Both the position numbers and the translations under genes were made by a program. A DNA stretch of 59,663 nucleotides, from positions 1 through 59,663 of the forward strand of contig CAJTIR010000023.1 of NCBI GenBank assembly GCA_910576385.1, given 5' to 3'. The DNA is from Lachnospiraceae bacterium (GTDB lineage Bacteria > Bacillota > Clostridia > Lachnospirales > Lachnospiraceae). The notes beneath the pieces were generated by a model. That model was not told where the DNA came from and searched no databases. It saw only the letters and a list, made by a program, of their open reading frames with translations. Within the stretch, counting starts at the first letter, position 1; each line of letters opens with the position of its first letter. Below are positions 1 through 6,568 of this stretch, piece after piece.

Positions 1-1
1 A

Positions 2-232
2 TGGAAGCGTGCAGGATTTCCGGTTTGTGCTCAGCGAGCGGATAAGGAAGGAACTATTTTTTGCCACTTTGGTGAAAAAGAGCAAAAGTATGATAAAATC
101 ATCGGTTCTTATGAAAGTCTTGAAATGCCTTGTCCAGCAAAATGCCTATCATTTATAAAAGTTGTAAAGTGGTGTTTATCTAAAAAAAGAAATCGTAAAT
201 TTTTTGGAAGATGTAAGGCAAAAAAAGTATAA
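2..232 (+). CDS. C-terminal fragment of an unrecognised protein (starts before the window)
   Basis: An open frame runs from the left edge to a TAA at 230-232, giving about 76 residues with several cysteines (PVCAQ, FCHFG, MPCPAKC, KWC) and a basic tail. I do not recognise it. It overlaps the first codons of the following HNH gene if that gene really starts at its TTG. It could be the end of a real upstream gene or chance coding in a damaged region. Confidence 0.3.
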   Translation, partial: WKRAGFPVCAQRADKEGTIFCHFGEKEQKYDKIIGSYESLEMPCPAKCLSFIKVVKWCLSKKRNRKFFGRCKAKKV

Positions 233-965
233 CGATTTAGAAAAGTATAAAATAAACAGTATAATAAAGAATATGCTTATGATAGTATATTTTTATGACA
301 GATTTGTTCCTGTTTGTACCAATCCGGAAATAGATAAGTGTTTAAAAAGTGTGAGCATTCCTTTTGAAAAAAATGCACCAATGGTATATAAAAATTTAGC
401 CTTGGTTGAATGGAAAAAGACTGTGCCTGAATTAGCAGATTGGTCTAATCAGATAGTATTTGATTTTTGTAGATGGTTAAAAGGTAAAAATATTATAACA
501 AATAAAGAAGATCTCTGTAATAATGCAGTAATTGAAGAAGCACAAAAAATAGAAGAAAAAATTAGCTCTTTAAATGTAGAGGGTGCGTCCAAAAAAGCAA
601 TTATAAATGTCAGAGTTAATCAAGGAACATTCAGGGATAAATTGCTAAAGAGATATAATAAATGTTGTCTATGTGGCGTAGGAAACCAAACACTACTGAT
701 AGCGAGTCATATCAAACCTTGGTCAGAAAGTGAACCAAAAGAAAAATTAGATGTTGATAATGGTTTTTTGATGTGTCCTAACCATGATAGAATATTTGAT
801 AAAGGTTATATTACTTTTGATGATGATGGTAAGATTATAATTTCTGACAGATTAACAGAAAACGACAGGCTGTTTCTTAATGTCGATAGTAGAATGCATA
901 TAGAACTGACTGAAAGTAATAAAAAGTATTTAAAATTTCACCGAGAAAATGTTTTTAATAGATAA
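204..965 (+). CDS. HNH endonuclease domain protein
   Basis: The C-terminal third (from about residue 150) has the HNH fold signature: a CCLCG knuckle, then ASHIKPW with the catalytic-type His, then the N-G-F-L-M-C-P-N-H-D block and F-D-K-G. This is the arrangement of HNH_2-like nucleases often found in restriction and anti-phage proteins. The N-terminal about 130 residues are not recognised and may bind DNA or sense a target. The longest frame begins at a TTG; an ATG at 273 is an alternative start. It is followed after 32 bases by the HEPN-motif gene, so the two may form one unit. Nuclease family is well supported; target and role are not known. Confidence 0.7.
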   Translation: MEDVRQKKYNDLEKYKINSIIKNMLMIVYFYDRFVPVCTNPEIDKCLKSVSIPFEKNAPMVYKNLALVEWKKTVPELADWSNQIVFDFCRWLKGKNIITNKEDLCNNAVIEEAQKIEEKISSLNVEGASKKAIINVRVNQGTFRDKLLKRYNKCCLCGVGNQTLLIASHIKPWSESEPKEKLDVDNGFLMCPNHDRIFDKGYITFDDDGKIIISDRLTENDRLFLNVDSRMHIELTESNKKYLKFHRENVFNR

Positions 966-997
966 ATGAAAATTCCGGTTTTTGAGGTGTATAAAAA

Positions 998-1426
998 ATG
1001 GACTACGATACATTTAAACTAATACATAGCGAATTGATTATGTCTGTTCAATATATTGAGCAGGACTTGAAATTAATATATTCTATTCTCAAAGATGGAG
1101 CGTTTTATGATAATTATTCCGATGTTGAGAACTTTCCTTTAGGGAAGCTACTCAAGAGTCTTCATGAAATGGAGCAGGAATTAGGTTACTCAAAAATAAA
1201 GGAGGAAGACTATGATTTATTAAATCAGATTCGAGAAATACGTAATTACTGGTGTCATCAGTTCTATATTGATTTTCATTACATTGAAGATCCACAAGCG
1301 CACGAAAATATTTTTCAAAAGGTGGCTGTCAGATTGCACGAGGATGAATTGCGTGTTTATGAATTGCAGCAGAAGATAGAGAAGCTTCGTAAAAATGTTA
1401 ATAGGAAGCATAGGCATAAAAAGTAA
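998..1426 (+). CDS. HEPN-motif protein, possible RNase
   Basis: This 142-residue all-helical protein has the sequence REIRNYWCHQF near residue 80-90, matching the R-x4-H motif of HEPN nucleases; the segment before it is acidic and helical as in that superfamily. The tail is strongly basic (KHRHKK). It lies 32 bases after the HNH nuclease gene on the same strand, a pairing that fits a defence module. HEPN proteins are often metal-independent RNases in toxin-antitoxin or abortive-infection systems, but some have lost activity. No partner antitoxin of the MNT type is visible. Assignment rests on the motif alone. Confidence 0.5.
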   Translation: MDYDTFKLIHSELIMSVQYIEQDLKLIYSILKDGAFYDNYSDVENFPLGKLLKSLHEMEQELGYSKIKEEDYDLLNQIREIRNYWCHQFYIDFHYIEDPQAHENIFQKVAVRLHEDELRVYELQQKIEKLRKNVNRKHRHKK

Positions 1427-1511
1427 ATTCAAACATCTTCGGTTTATCATAAGTACATATTTGTAAAAATGAAGTTAAAAAATAACACTTAGCAGAAAGG
1501 AGTATAATTAT

Positions 1512-1976
1512 ATGGGTTACGGTCAAAATTTAAAAGATATCTTGGACAACAAAGGCATGACAGTAAAACAACTTGCGCTAAAGGCTAAGATTGCACCAAC
1601 AACACTTTATTCCATCATTCAAAGGGATACCGCTATCCGCTTTGACACTGCACTTAGGATTTCTAACATATTGGATATCCCCATCAGTTCTATCTGCAAA
1701 GATAACCCTTATGACGATATAGAAACCTTACCGTCACTTCCATCTGACAATGAAAAGTGGAATATCAATAGTCATAAAAACGCCTATATATCAGATCGTA
1801 CCGCCCGCATATTAAAAAAATTTGATTACACAGAACTTCCTATGGTAGATGAGTTGATTGCGGATTTATATGTTCTGGATGACATAACCAGACGTGATCT
1901 GTTTGAATATGCAAAAATGCTGAAGAAAAATCATACTTCTCCTGAAAGAGCCGCTGACTTGAAAGATATAAAGTAG
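1512..1976 (+). CDS. Xre-family transcriptional regulator
   Basis: Residues 5-60 form a helix-turn-helix of the Xre/Cro type (Q-N-L-K-D-I-L-D-N-K-G-M-T-V-K-Q-L-A, then A-P-T-T-L-Y-S-I-I-Q). The C-terminal half (residues 80-154) is helical and acidic and resembles the tail of the truncated relative at 3876-4298. The start is set by AGAAAGGAG upstream of ATG. Directly after its stop lies a paired repeat of the type that flanks the integrated element further right, so this was probably the regulator at the end of an earlier integrative element. Confidence 0.8.
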   Translation: MGYGQNLKDILDNKGMTVKQLALKAKIAPTTLYSIIQRDTAIRFDTALRISNILDIPISSICKDNPYDDIETLPSLPSDNEKWNINSHKNAYISDRTARILKKFDYTELPMVDELIADLYVLDDITRRDLFEYAKMLKKNHTSPERAADLKDIK

Positions 1977-2001
1977 AAAAATAACGCAAGAATAAAATAA
2001 C

Positions 2002-2062
2002 GTAGCCATTTTGTAGCCACTTTAGTCTTCTAAAGTGGCTTTACACGTAAAAAGGCTTTCGG
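2002..2062. repeat. Element-end remnant: paired arm repeat, hairpin and tuf-terminator fragment
   Basis: A TAGCCA/TAGCCAC pair spaced 11 bases (2002-2021) runs into a perfect 11-bp inverted repeat (AGCCACTTTAG with CTAAAGTGGCT, 2015-2040). Next comes acgtaaaaaggctttcgg at 2045-2062, identical over 18 bases to the left arm of the tuf terminator at 16435-16452. I infer the footprint of an older element that used the same tuf 3' target; the hairpin may act as a terminator for the upstream regulator. Confidence 0.5.
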
Positions 2063-2154
2063 AAATGAAATCTAAATGTTTTTCTTTAGTTTTCCTGCTT
2101 GTTTTTCTTTATATTATCCAGTTTATCTCTATATTTTTACTGTTTTGAAAAATT

Positions 2155-2176
2155 TTAGAGCCAAAATTGAGCCATT
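2155..2176. repeat. Paired integrase arm-type repeat
   Basis: TTAGAGCCA then TTGAGCCA, spaced about 11 bases. It is the same design as the other pairs near 2002, 3771, 4764, 5034 and 16390. The region from 2063 to 2310 otherwise holds only AT-rich sequence and one inverted repeat. Confidence 0.4.
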
Positions 2177-2212
2177 AGCAAAATACCAATTTTCTCCTTA
2201 TCCAACCTTATT

Positions 2213-2232
2213 ACATGGTACTAGCACCATGT
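2213..2232. repeat. Inverted repeat ACATGGT-N6-ACCATGT
   Basis: A 7-bp inverted repeat with a 6-base centre. The same half sites and spacing occur as a perfect palindrome at 6041-6060 near the left end of the tuf element. This suggests a conserved binding site for a regulator or recombination protein of this element family. Confidence 0.4.
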
Positions 2233-2310
2233 ATAAATAACATTAACAAGGAAAATATCAATTCGTTGTCCTCCACCACTCTAATCAACAAACTAGAAGT
2301 TGCTTCTCTA

Positions 2311-2427
2311 TTAGCGGTTATATTTTGCTCCTGCATAAATCAGCAACGCCAATCCCACAACAAATCCCAATGCAAAAGCGATAAAACTTAATGCTGAATC
2401 TGTTATACCGATTATTATAGCAGTCAT
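2311..2427 (-). CDS. Small hydrophobic membrane peptide (38 aa)
   Basis: An ATG-initiated frame encodes 38 residues: a short polar start, one long hydrophobic segment (about residues 12-32, with LSFIAFALGFVVGLALLIYA) and a basic end. A GAGG lies about 13 bases upstream, weak and distant. Size and layout resemble type I toxin or holin-like peptides such as the two others in this window. No antisense RNA promoter was identified here, and the start abuts the truncated regulator pseudogene, so the locus may be damaged. Confidence 0.4.
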   Translation of the reverse strand: MTAIIIGITDSALSFIAFALGFVVGLALLIYAGAKYNR

Positions 2428-2433
2428 CAAAAG

Positions 2434-2844
2434 ACCAATTCCTCATATTCTAATTATGAAAATGGATATAGTGAACCGCCAGTCGAAACAATATTAAAAT
2501 TTTGTGATACACTTGGAATTACTTTAAATAATTTGTTGGAAATAAAGATTACTTCAAATAAATCTGCTACTGTAAATACTTTTGCTGATTTCTTTTCTAT
2601 TCTGATAGATTTAGACCGTAGAGGATTGCAAATAAAAGGAAACACTACCTATTCACAAGAAGATAATCAACTAACTGCTCATTTGACATTAGATATACCC
2701 AATGCACAGATTGCAACCTTTATTCCCGACTGGAACAAAGTAAATCAAGCATTAATTTCCGGTAAAATGGATAAAGAAGAATATGATATGTGGCTAGAAA
2801 ATACTTTGAAATTATTTAATGTGCCGATTGACGAATACATCTGA
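2434..2844 (+). pseudogene. 5'-truncated Xre regulator, paralog of the element regulator at 15433-15933
   Basis: The open frame from about 2434 reads S-S-Y-S-N-Y-E-N-G-Y-S-E-P-P-V-E and continues to DEYI. It matches the intact element regulator from its second helix onward (YSNYENGYSEPP...) to the shared C-terminus (W-L-E-N-T-L-K-L-F-N-V-P-I-D-E-Y-I versus W-I-D-S-L-M-N-S-F-N-I-P-V-E-N-Y). The first 38 or so codons, including the first helices of the DNA-binding domain, are missing and replaced by sequence holding a minus-strand peptide gene. It marks the inner edge of an older, deleted element. Confidence 0.7.
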
Positions 2845-2896
2845 TTGATATACACTCAATCCAATTACTTTTTGCAAAAAAACAAAGGAGATTTGC

Positions 2897-3535
2897 ATGA
2901 ATATTGACCTTACGAAAACCCAACAATATCTTGAATGGCTCAAAAACAAGCTATACCTAAACGCTATTGCGACCTCTCCTAAAAATCGTATCGTATATAG
3001 AGGACAAGTATACCGTTGCAACTTAGGCGTTGGCATTGGTAGTGAGGAATGCTAAGAGCAACCTTGTGTGGTTCTTCAATATAATTCAGCTAACAGAACA
3101 TCACCTAATACACTGGTTGCACCTATAACACATACCACCTCTACGCTTCCTATTGTTGTACCGATTGCAGAGAAAAAAGATTCCTCCGGCAAACTCATAC
3201 TTGATGGAAATGTTCTTCTCGGAAATATTACCTGTGTAAGCAAGGCAAGACTTAGCGATTATATTACCGCCCTTTCCGCTGATGAAATGAAAGCTGTTGA
3301 TAAAGCCATTTCTTTATCGCTTGGTATAAACCACCATTATCAGACATTGCAAAATATGTATGACGACAAACTACAATATATTGAAAAGCTGAAAAGCAAT
3401 CGTACCTTGCAACAAGCTGATTTGGATTCAAAACAACAACAGCTTGATAAATTCCAAGAATTGCTTGATACCTATCATTTTTCAGATATTCACAATTTAG
3501 CAGATTTTTTAGAAAAATCTCAAAAAGAAATGTAG
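2897..3535 (+). pseudogene. PemK/MazF-like toxin gene broken by an in-frame stop
   Basis: A frame opens at ATG 2897 behind AAAGGAG and gives residues ending Y-R-G-Q-V-Y-R-C-N-L-G-V-G-I-G-S-E-E-C. A TAA at 3053-3055 follows, and the same frame continues at once with EQPCVVLQYNSANRTSPNT and on to the stop at 3535. The two parts together read as a PemK/MazF mRNA interferase core (RGQVY...GSE.x.QPCVVLQ...NTLVAPIT) with a C-terminal coiled-coil extension of about 100 residues. Family members cleave RNA; this copy should make only a 52-residue N-terminal fragment unless the stop is read through. No separate antitoxin gene is visible, only the truncated regulator just upstream. Confidence 0.7.
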
Positions 3536-3613
3536 ACAAATTTAGATTTTCATGCTAGTATAAAAGTACAAGAAAGGTGTTCACGAGTGGAACGTCAATA
3601 TAGTATTTCAAAC

Positions 3614-3645
3614 AAGGGAACTACGAGCGAGTTCCCTTTATTTTA
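3614..3645 (+). terminator. Hairpin terminator after the toxin pseudogene
   Basis: GGGAACT and AGTTCCC (3616-3622 and 3630-3636) pair around a 7-base loop and are followed by a T-rich stretch. With the second hairpin below it accounts for most of the roughly 340-base gap before the next pseudogene; no coding sequence is seen there. Confidence 0.6.
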
Positions 3646-3732
3646 TCTATACATAATTTTTCTTCTTCAACATAAAATACTATTACAATTCTTCTTTGGA
3701 CGTGTGCCAAAGAATTTATTGTAATTAAGCAA

Positions 3733-3761
3733 AGGGAGTCACGAGCGGACTCCCTATTTTT
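3733..3761 (+). terminator. Hairpin terminator GGGAGTC/GACTCCC
   Basis: A 7-bp stem at 3734-3754 with loop acgagcg is followed by TATTTTT. Its loop resembles that of the 3614 hairpin, suggesting a duplicated small-RNA or terminator unit. An additional hairpin TTCTTTGG/CCAAAGAA lies just upstream near 3691-3713. Confidence 0.6.
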
Positions 3762-3770
3762 AATTTATTT

Positions 3771-3790
3771 TAGAGCCATTTTAGAGCCAC
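3771..3790. repeat. Paired integrase arm-type repeat TAGAGCCA
   Basis: Two TAGAGCCA copies with 11-base spacing. The second runs into AGCCAC, which pairs with GTGGCT some 30 bases on. Same design as the ends of the tuf-integrated element. Confidence 0.45.
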
Positions 3791-3875
3791 AAGCCATTTT
3801 CAATGAAATTCCGGCAAGTGGCTTTTCCTTTTGTTCGCTATTATTTTTAGACATTAAGAAACCGCAACCCCTTGA

Positions 3876-4298
3876 TTTTTCAAGGCTACTGGAATTAGTG
3901 CTACAACACTATATTCTATTATTCAAAAGGATTCCAATATCCGATTTGACTTTGCCTTGCGGTTGGCAAATGAATTAGAAATTGATGTGAATGAGATATG
4001 CGCCGCTAGTCCATTCTCCGGCGCTATTACCAAAGAAGAAATATATCCCACGCTCCCCGATGGACTAAATGGCGCTCTTGACGGAAACAGGGTAAAAGTA
4101 TATCTGAAAAATTCCCTATATTCGCTTATGTACCTGTTTGGGAAAAACAGTATGCCCGATGTAGATAATCTGTTGACTTCATTTTATCAGCTAGACGATG
4201 AAGCAAGAAAGGAAGTAGTGGAAACGATACAGTTCAAGTTGCAGTACCATAAAGACAAAGAGCGGGCAGAACAGGTAAAACAGATTAAGGGATGGTAA
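3876..4298 (+). pseudogene. 5'-truncated Xre regulator, relative of the gene at 1512-1976
   Basis: From 3876 the frame reads FFKATGISATTLYSIIQKDS, then IRFDFALRLANELEIDVNEI. This aligns with the recognition helix and dimer part of the intact regulator at 1512-1976 (APTTLYSIIQRDTAIRFDTALR). A TGA at 3873-3875 closes the frame just before the first helix, so the start is lost. The C-terminal half (LLTSFYQLDDEARKEVVETIQFK) is intact. It is probably a remnant of another element end; a shorter product from an internal ATG at 3969 cannot bind DNA normally. Confidence 0.7.
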
Positions 4299-4305
4299 AA
4301 AAATG

Positions 4306-4337
4306 CCAGTGAACAATAAAGTTTCACTGGTATTTTA
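4306..4337 (+). terminator. Hairpin terminator CCAGTGAA/TTCACTGG
   Basis: An 8-bp stem follows the regulator remnant by 8 bases and ends in a T-rich run. It separates the remnant from the toxin transcript downstream. Confidence 0.65.
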
Positions 4338-4354
4338 ATAAAAAGATTTAGGGA

Positions 4355-4383
4355 TTGATTATATAACCTCAAATTGTTATAAT
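4355..4383 (+). promoter_or_regulatory. Promoter of the holin-like toxin mRNA
   Basis: TTGATT at 4355-4360, exactly 17 bases, then TATAAT at 4378-4383. The predicted mRNA has a structured leader of about 115 bases (inverted repeats around acagagggactgtgaccctctgt) before the toxin start, as is common for type I toxin mRNAs. Confidence 0.7.
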
Positions 4384-4507
4384 CTTTTCATGGGTGCTAC
4401 CAAAAAACGGTAGGCGGTTAGTCCTTCAACAGAGGGACTGTGACCCTCTGTTTACATAGAAATCCACAGCTTGTCTGTCGGAAATCTTGCTAAAGGAGGG
4501 GATGCCA

Positions 4508-4603
4508 ATGTTGACTATTGAAGGTCTGATTGCAGTAATCAGCTTATGCTTGACCTCTTTCGGACTTGGATATACCATCGGAAGCAATAAATCACAAAAA
4601 TAG
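4508..4603 (+). CDS. Putative holin-like type I toxin peptide (31 aa)
   Basis: A 31-residue peptide with one membrane segment: M-L-T-I-E-G-L-I-A-V-I-S-L-C-L-T-S-F-G-L then G-Y-T-I-G-S and a K-S-Q-K tail. This is the pattern of the 'putative holin-like toxin' family. AAAGGAGGGG sits 6 bases before ATG. The stop is inside the bidirectional hairpin that also ends a converging antisense RNA. Expected role is membrane depolarisation when the antitoxin RNA is lost, stabilising the neighbouring element; that role is inferred from the family. Confidence 0.75.
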   Translation: MLTIEGLIAVISLCLTSFGLGYTIGSNKSQK

Positions 4604-4683
4604 CCGCCCTGTCTGGTAAACTAAGCGGCAATTTTTGTTTCACTTATATACCGGGCTAACCGTCTATCGGCAGCACCCTTTCT
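4595..4683 (-). ncRNA. Candidate antisense antitoxin RNA for the holin-like toxin
   Basis: On the minus strand TTGACA (4713-4718), 17 bases and TAATAT (4690-4695) make a strong promoter with start near 4683. Transcription would run toward the toxin gene and end at the GCCGC...GGCGGC hairpin (4603-4629) with a T run on each side, so RNA and toxin mRNA overlap tail to tail. This is the TxpA/RatA arrangement. Confidence 0.65.
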
Positions 4684-4689
4684 ATACTC

Positions 4690-4718
4690 ATATTAACACT
4701 ATACTATGAATATGTCAA
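4690..4718 (-). promoter_or_regulatory. Promoter of the antitoxin RNA
   Basis: TTGACA-N17-TAATAT read on the minus strand; stronger -35 than the toxin promoter, as expected if antitoxin RNA is in excess. Confidence 0.65.
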
Positions 4719-4763
4719 AGAATTTTCTCTAATACATAACCAAACTTCACAAAATTTCTACTT

Positions 4764-4785
4764 TACGGCACCGTTTTGGCACCGC
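4764..4785. repeat. Paired arm-type repeat GGCACCG/GGCACCG
   Basis: TACGGCACC and TTTGGCACC spaced 11 bases; diverged from the TAGAACCA pairs but of the same geometry. It lies just outside the left attachment site of the tuf element, so it probably belongs to a different element. Confidence 0.35.
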
Positions 4786-4814
4786 TTTATACATTTTCAC
4801 TGTTGCAAAGTTTC

Positions 4815-4846
4815 AAAAAGGGCTTCCCTATTCTTAGGAAAGCCCC
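4815..4846 (-). terminator. Displaced tuf terminator
   Basis: Read on the minus strand, GGGGCTTTCC and GGGAAGCCC pair around an 8-base loop and end in TTTTTG. It lies 33 bases after the displaced tuf stop codon at 4879-4881, so it looks like the terminator that originally followed this tuf end. Confidence 0.65.
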
Positions 4847-4878
4847 ATAAAATTTAGTGTTTACCTTTATTAGTTAAA

Positions 4879-4933
4879 TTACTCGATGATAGAAGCCACA
4901 CGACCAGAACCAACAGTTCTACCACCCTCACGG
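4879..4933 (-). pseudogene. Displaced 3' end of tuf (left attachment site)
   Basis: The minus strand encodes [17 protein letters not shown] and TAA, the exact last 17 residues of EF-Tu, then homology ends abruptly after 4933. The intact tuf at 16493 has the same protein sequence with several synonymous base changes. This is the copy pushed away when the element entered tuf, and with 16493-16547 it forms the imperfect direct repeat bounding the element. Confidence 0.85.
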
Positions 4934-5033
4934 TTCGTAGGACACATACTTATAATGTTTTCTCATGCATTTTATTAGATTTTATGTTCATATTTTCCTA
5001 TTTCAGCCATATTATTTGAGGTTTTCAAATTTT

Positions 5034-5056
5034 TTAGAACCAAAATAGAACCACAC
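5034..5056. repeat. Left-end arm-type repeat TAGAACCA pair
   Basis: TTAGAACCA and ATAGAACCAC with 11-base spacing, about 100 bases inside the left end and in the same orientation as the pair at 16390-16410 by the right end. Likely contact sites for the integrase N-terminal arm-binding domain. Confidence 0.55.
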
Positions 5057-5058
5057 CC

Positions 5059-5517
5059 TCACTCATCTTTTGTAGATACCATTTTCAAAATATCATTAGC
5101 AATATCTAAAGAATTTGGAAAACTTGATTTGACCAAAGTTTGTAAACGCAAAAGTTCACTATTATTGTCTTGATCAACATATCTATATACATCTTTATAC
5201 GTATTAGGCACCAGCATAAGCACTAATCGCTCTGCTAAAACGTCACTTTTGTCTGAAAGCCTTGCGTAAATAACCACATAGTTATCTTTTATTGACGTTA
5301 TAAAACTATTGTCTGAATCAAAAAATGTTTTTACATCAAGAGAAGATATCTGTGCTAATGTTGCTAACGGATTTCTACTTTCAAGCGGAGATTTAGGTTC
5401 AATTTTTAAATTATAATATACTGCTGAATTTTGATCTAAATAACCCCATTTTATCTTATTATCTTTGGTCAATTTTATCAGTTGCTCTATTAAAGCTTTT
5501 CCATTTATATTATCCAT
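5059..5517 (-). CDS. Cargo protein of unknown function (152 aa), partner of the membrane gene
   Basis: The start ATG at 5517 has AAGGAGG 6 bases upstream and lies inside the end of the preceding membrane-protein gene (8-base overlap), so the two are translationally coupled. The protein looks soluble and mixed alpha/beta, with no signal peptide, no metal-binding pattern and no family I recognise. The C-terminus (LLRLQTLVKSSFPNSLDIANDILKMV) is helical. It is the last gene of the element on this strand. A two-gene membrane plus soluble unit next to restriction genes suggests defence, but that is context only. Confidence 0.65.
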   Translation of the reverse strand: MDNINGKALIEQLIKLTKDNKIKWGYLDQNSAVYYNLKIEPKSPLESRNPLATLAQISSLDVKTFFDSDNSFITSIKDNYVVIYARLSDKSDVLAERLVLMLVPNTYKDVYRYVDQDNNSELLRLQTLVKSSFPNSLDIANDILKMVSTKDE

Positions 5518-5947
5518 AATATTCCTCCTTAACATTTGTCATATATGCCCTAATTTGCGAAAGCAAATTACATACATGATTAATATTTATCGACTTAGAT
5601 TTTTCTAATTCCTTTTTTAAACACCATACAACAATTTTTTGATTAAATTTAAATATAGTTCCAAATGATTCGTTTATAATATTTACATCATTCAAGATAT
5701 TTATCTTCACCTTATAGATATCTGTTTTATCTTCTATCAATGATCTTTGATATCCCTCCAATGTAGCAGCATATTCCTTACGCTTTTTATTAAACTCTTG
5801 CGTTTTCTTATATATTCCAAGTCTTTGATTTATAGATTTTGTCTTAAATGAAATGTATACTGTAATAAAAAATCCCAACAGAGTAGTAATGCCACAAAGC
5901 ACTGTAAAAGTATCATTTTTTGCCAGCCATTCACACCAAATTTCCAT
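5510..5947 (-). CDS. Single-pass membrane protein with cytoplasmic coiled coil (unknown function)
   Basis: From ATG 5947 (GAAGGG upstream) the protein starts with a short polar stretch, then one membrane span (about residues 14-34, FTVLCGITTLLGFFITVYISF), then a basic helical cytoplasmic region rich in lysine and glutamate. A longer form from TTG 6016 is possible but less likely. It overlaps the downstream soluble gene. The layout, a short anchor plus a helical domain, is common in small anti-phage effectors, but no specific family is recognised. Confidence 0.6.
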   Translation of the reverse strand: MEIWCEWLAKNDTFTVLCGITTLLGFFITVYISFKTKSINQRLGIYKKTQEFNKKRKEYAATLEGYQRSLIEDKTDIYKVKINILNDVNIINESFGTIFKFNQKIVVWCLKKELEKSKSININHVCNLLSQIRAYMTNVKEEYYG

Positions 5948-6039
5948 ATTCCCTTCTGATAAAAGTATGTTAATTTCTCTCACCTTCTTAGCAACAATGT
6001 TGATTTTCCTTCCCAAAAACAGTTCTTATATGCATTATT

Positions 6040-6061
6040 AACATGGTGATATCACCATGTT
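6040..6061. promoter_or_regulatory. Perfect 22-bp palindrome with ACATGGT half sites
   Basis: ACATGGT-GATATC-ACCATGT with one further matching pair outside. It lies between vsr and the membrane gene and repeats the half sites found at 2213-2232. There is no T run, so it is more likely a protein-binding site than a terminator. Confidence 0.5.
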
Positions 6062-6110
6062 GAATGCTCGATTAAGGATACAAAGAATGACTCATTCAGT
6101 ATTACAATAT

Positions 6111-6542
6111 TTAATCATCCCTTACATATATATCAAAAATCATTTCCTCAACAACTCTAACACATTCATCTACATCCTTTGCAATATCTTTCCCCCAAAA
6201 TCTCACGACATTCCATCCTAAAAACATGAGCTTCTTCTCATTCTCTCTATCACGCTGCCTGTTTCGCTCTATTTTCTTAATCCAATAATCTGGATTACTT
6301 CCTCTTTGTAACTGCAATTTGAGTTTGTCCCAATCCTTTCCATGAAAAAACTCACTATCACAGAATATCACAATTTTATATTTAGGAATAACAATATCGG
6401 GTTTTCCAGGCAATTTAGCACAATTCTTGCGGTAGCGAAACCCTTTCTTCCACAATGCTTTTCTTAAAGTAACCTCAATAGATGTATCTTTGCTTTTAAC
6501 ACGTTTCATAGTTTTAGTAACTATCTCTTTATCACGTGCCAT
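6111..6542 (-). CDS. vsr: Very short patch repair endonuclease Vsr
   Basis: The 143-residue protein matches Vsr over its length: the N-terminal S-K-D-T-S-I-E-V-T-L-R-K-A-L-W segment, G-F-R-Y-R-K-N, the catalytic L-P-G-K-P-D-I-V block, F-C-D-S-E-F-F-H-G, and the K-I-x-R-N-x-x-R-D motif near residue 92. Vsr nicks beside T in T:G mismatches created when 5-methylcytosine deaminates, protecting sites methylated by a C5 methyltransferase. The methyltransferase two genes upstream on the same strand is the natural partner. Gene spacing is short, consistent with one operon. Confidence 0.93.
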   Translation of the reverse strand: MARDKEIVTKTMKRVKSKDTSIEVTLRKALWKKGFRYRKNCAKLPGKPDIVIPKYKIVIFCDSEFFHGKDWDKLKLQLQRGSNPDYWIKKIERNRQRDRENEKKLMFLGWNVVRFWGKDIAKDVDECVRVVEEMIFDIYVRDD

Positions 6543-6568
6543 TTCGTCACACCTCTATCCAAAAAACA

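Noticed and set aside
4879-4933. Second tuf gene
   Set aside because: Only 17 codons are present; it is an attachment-site copy, not a gene.
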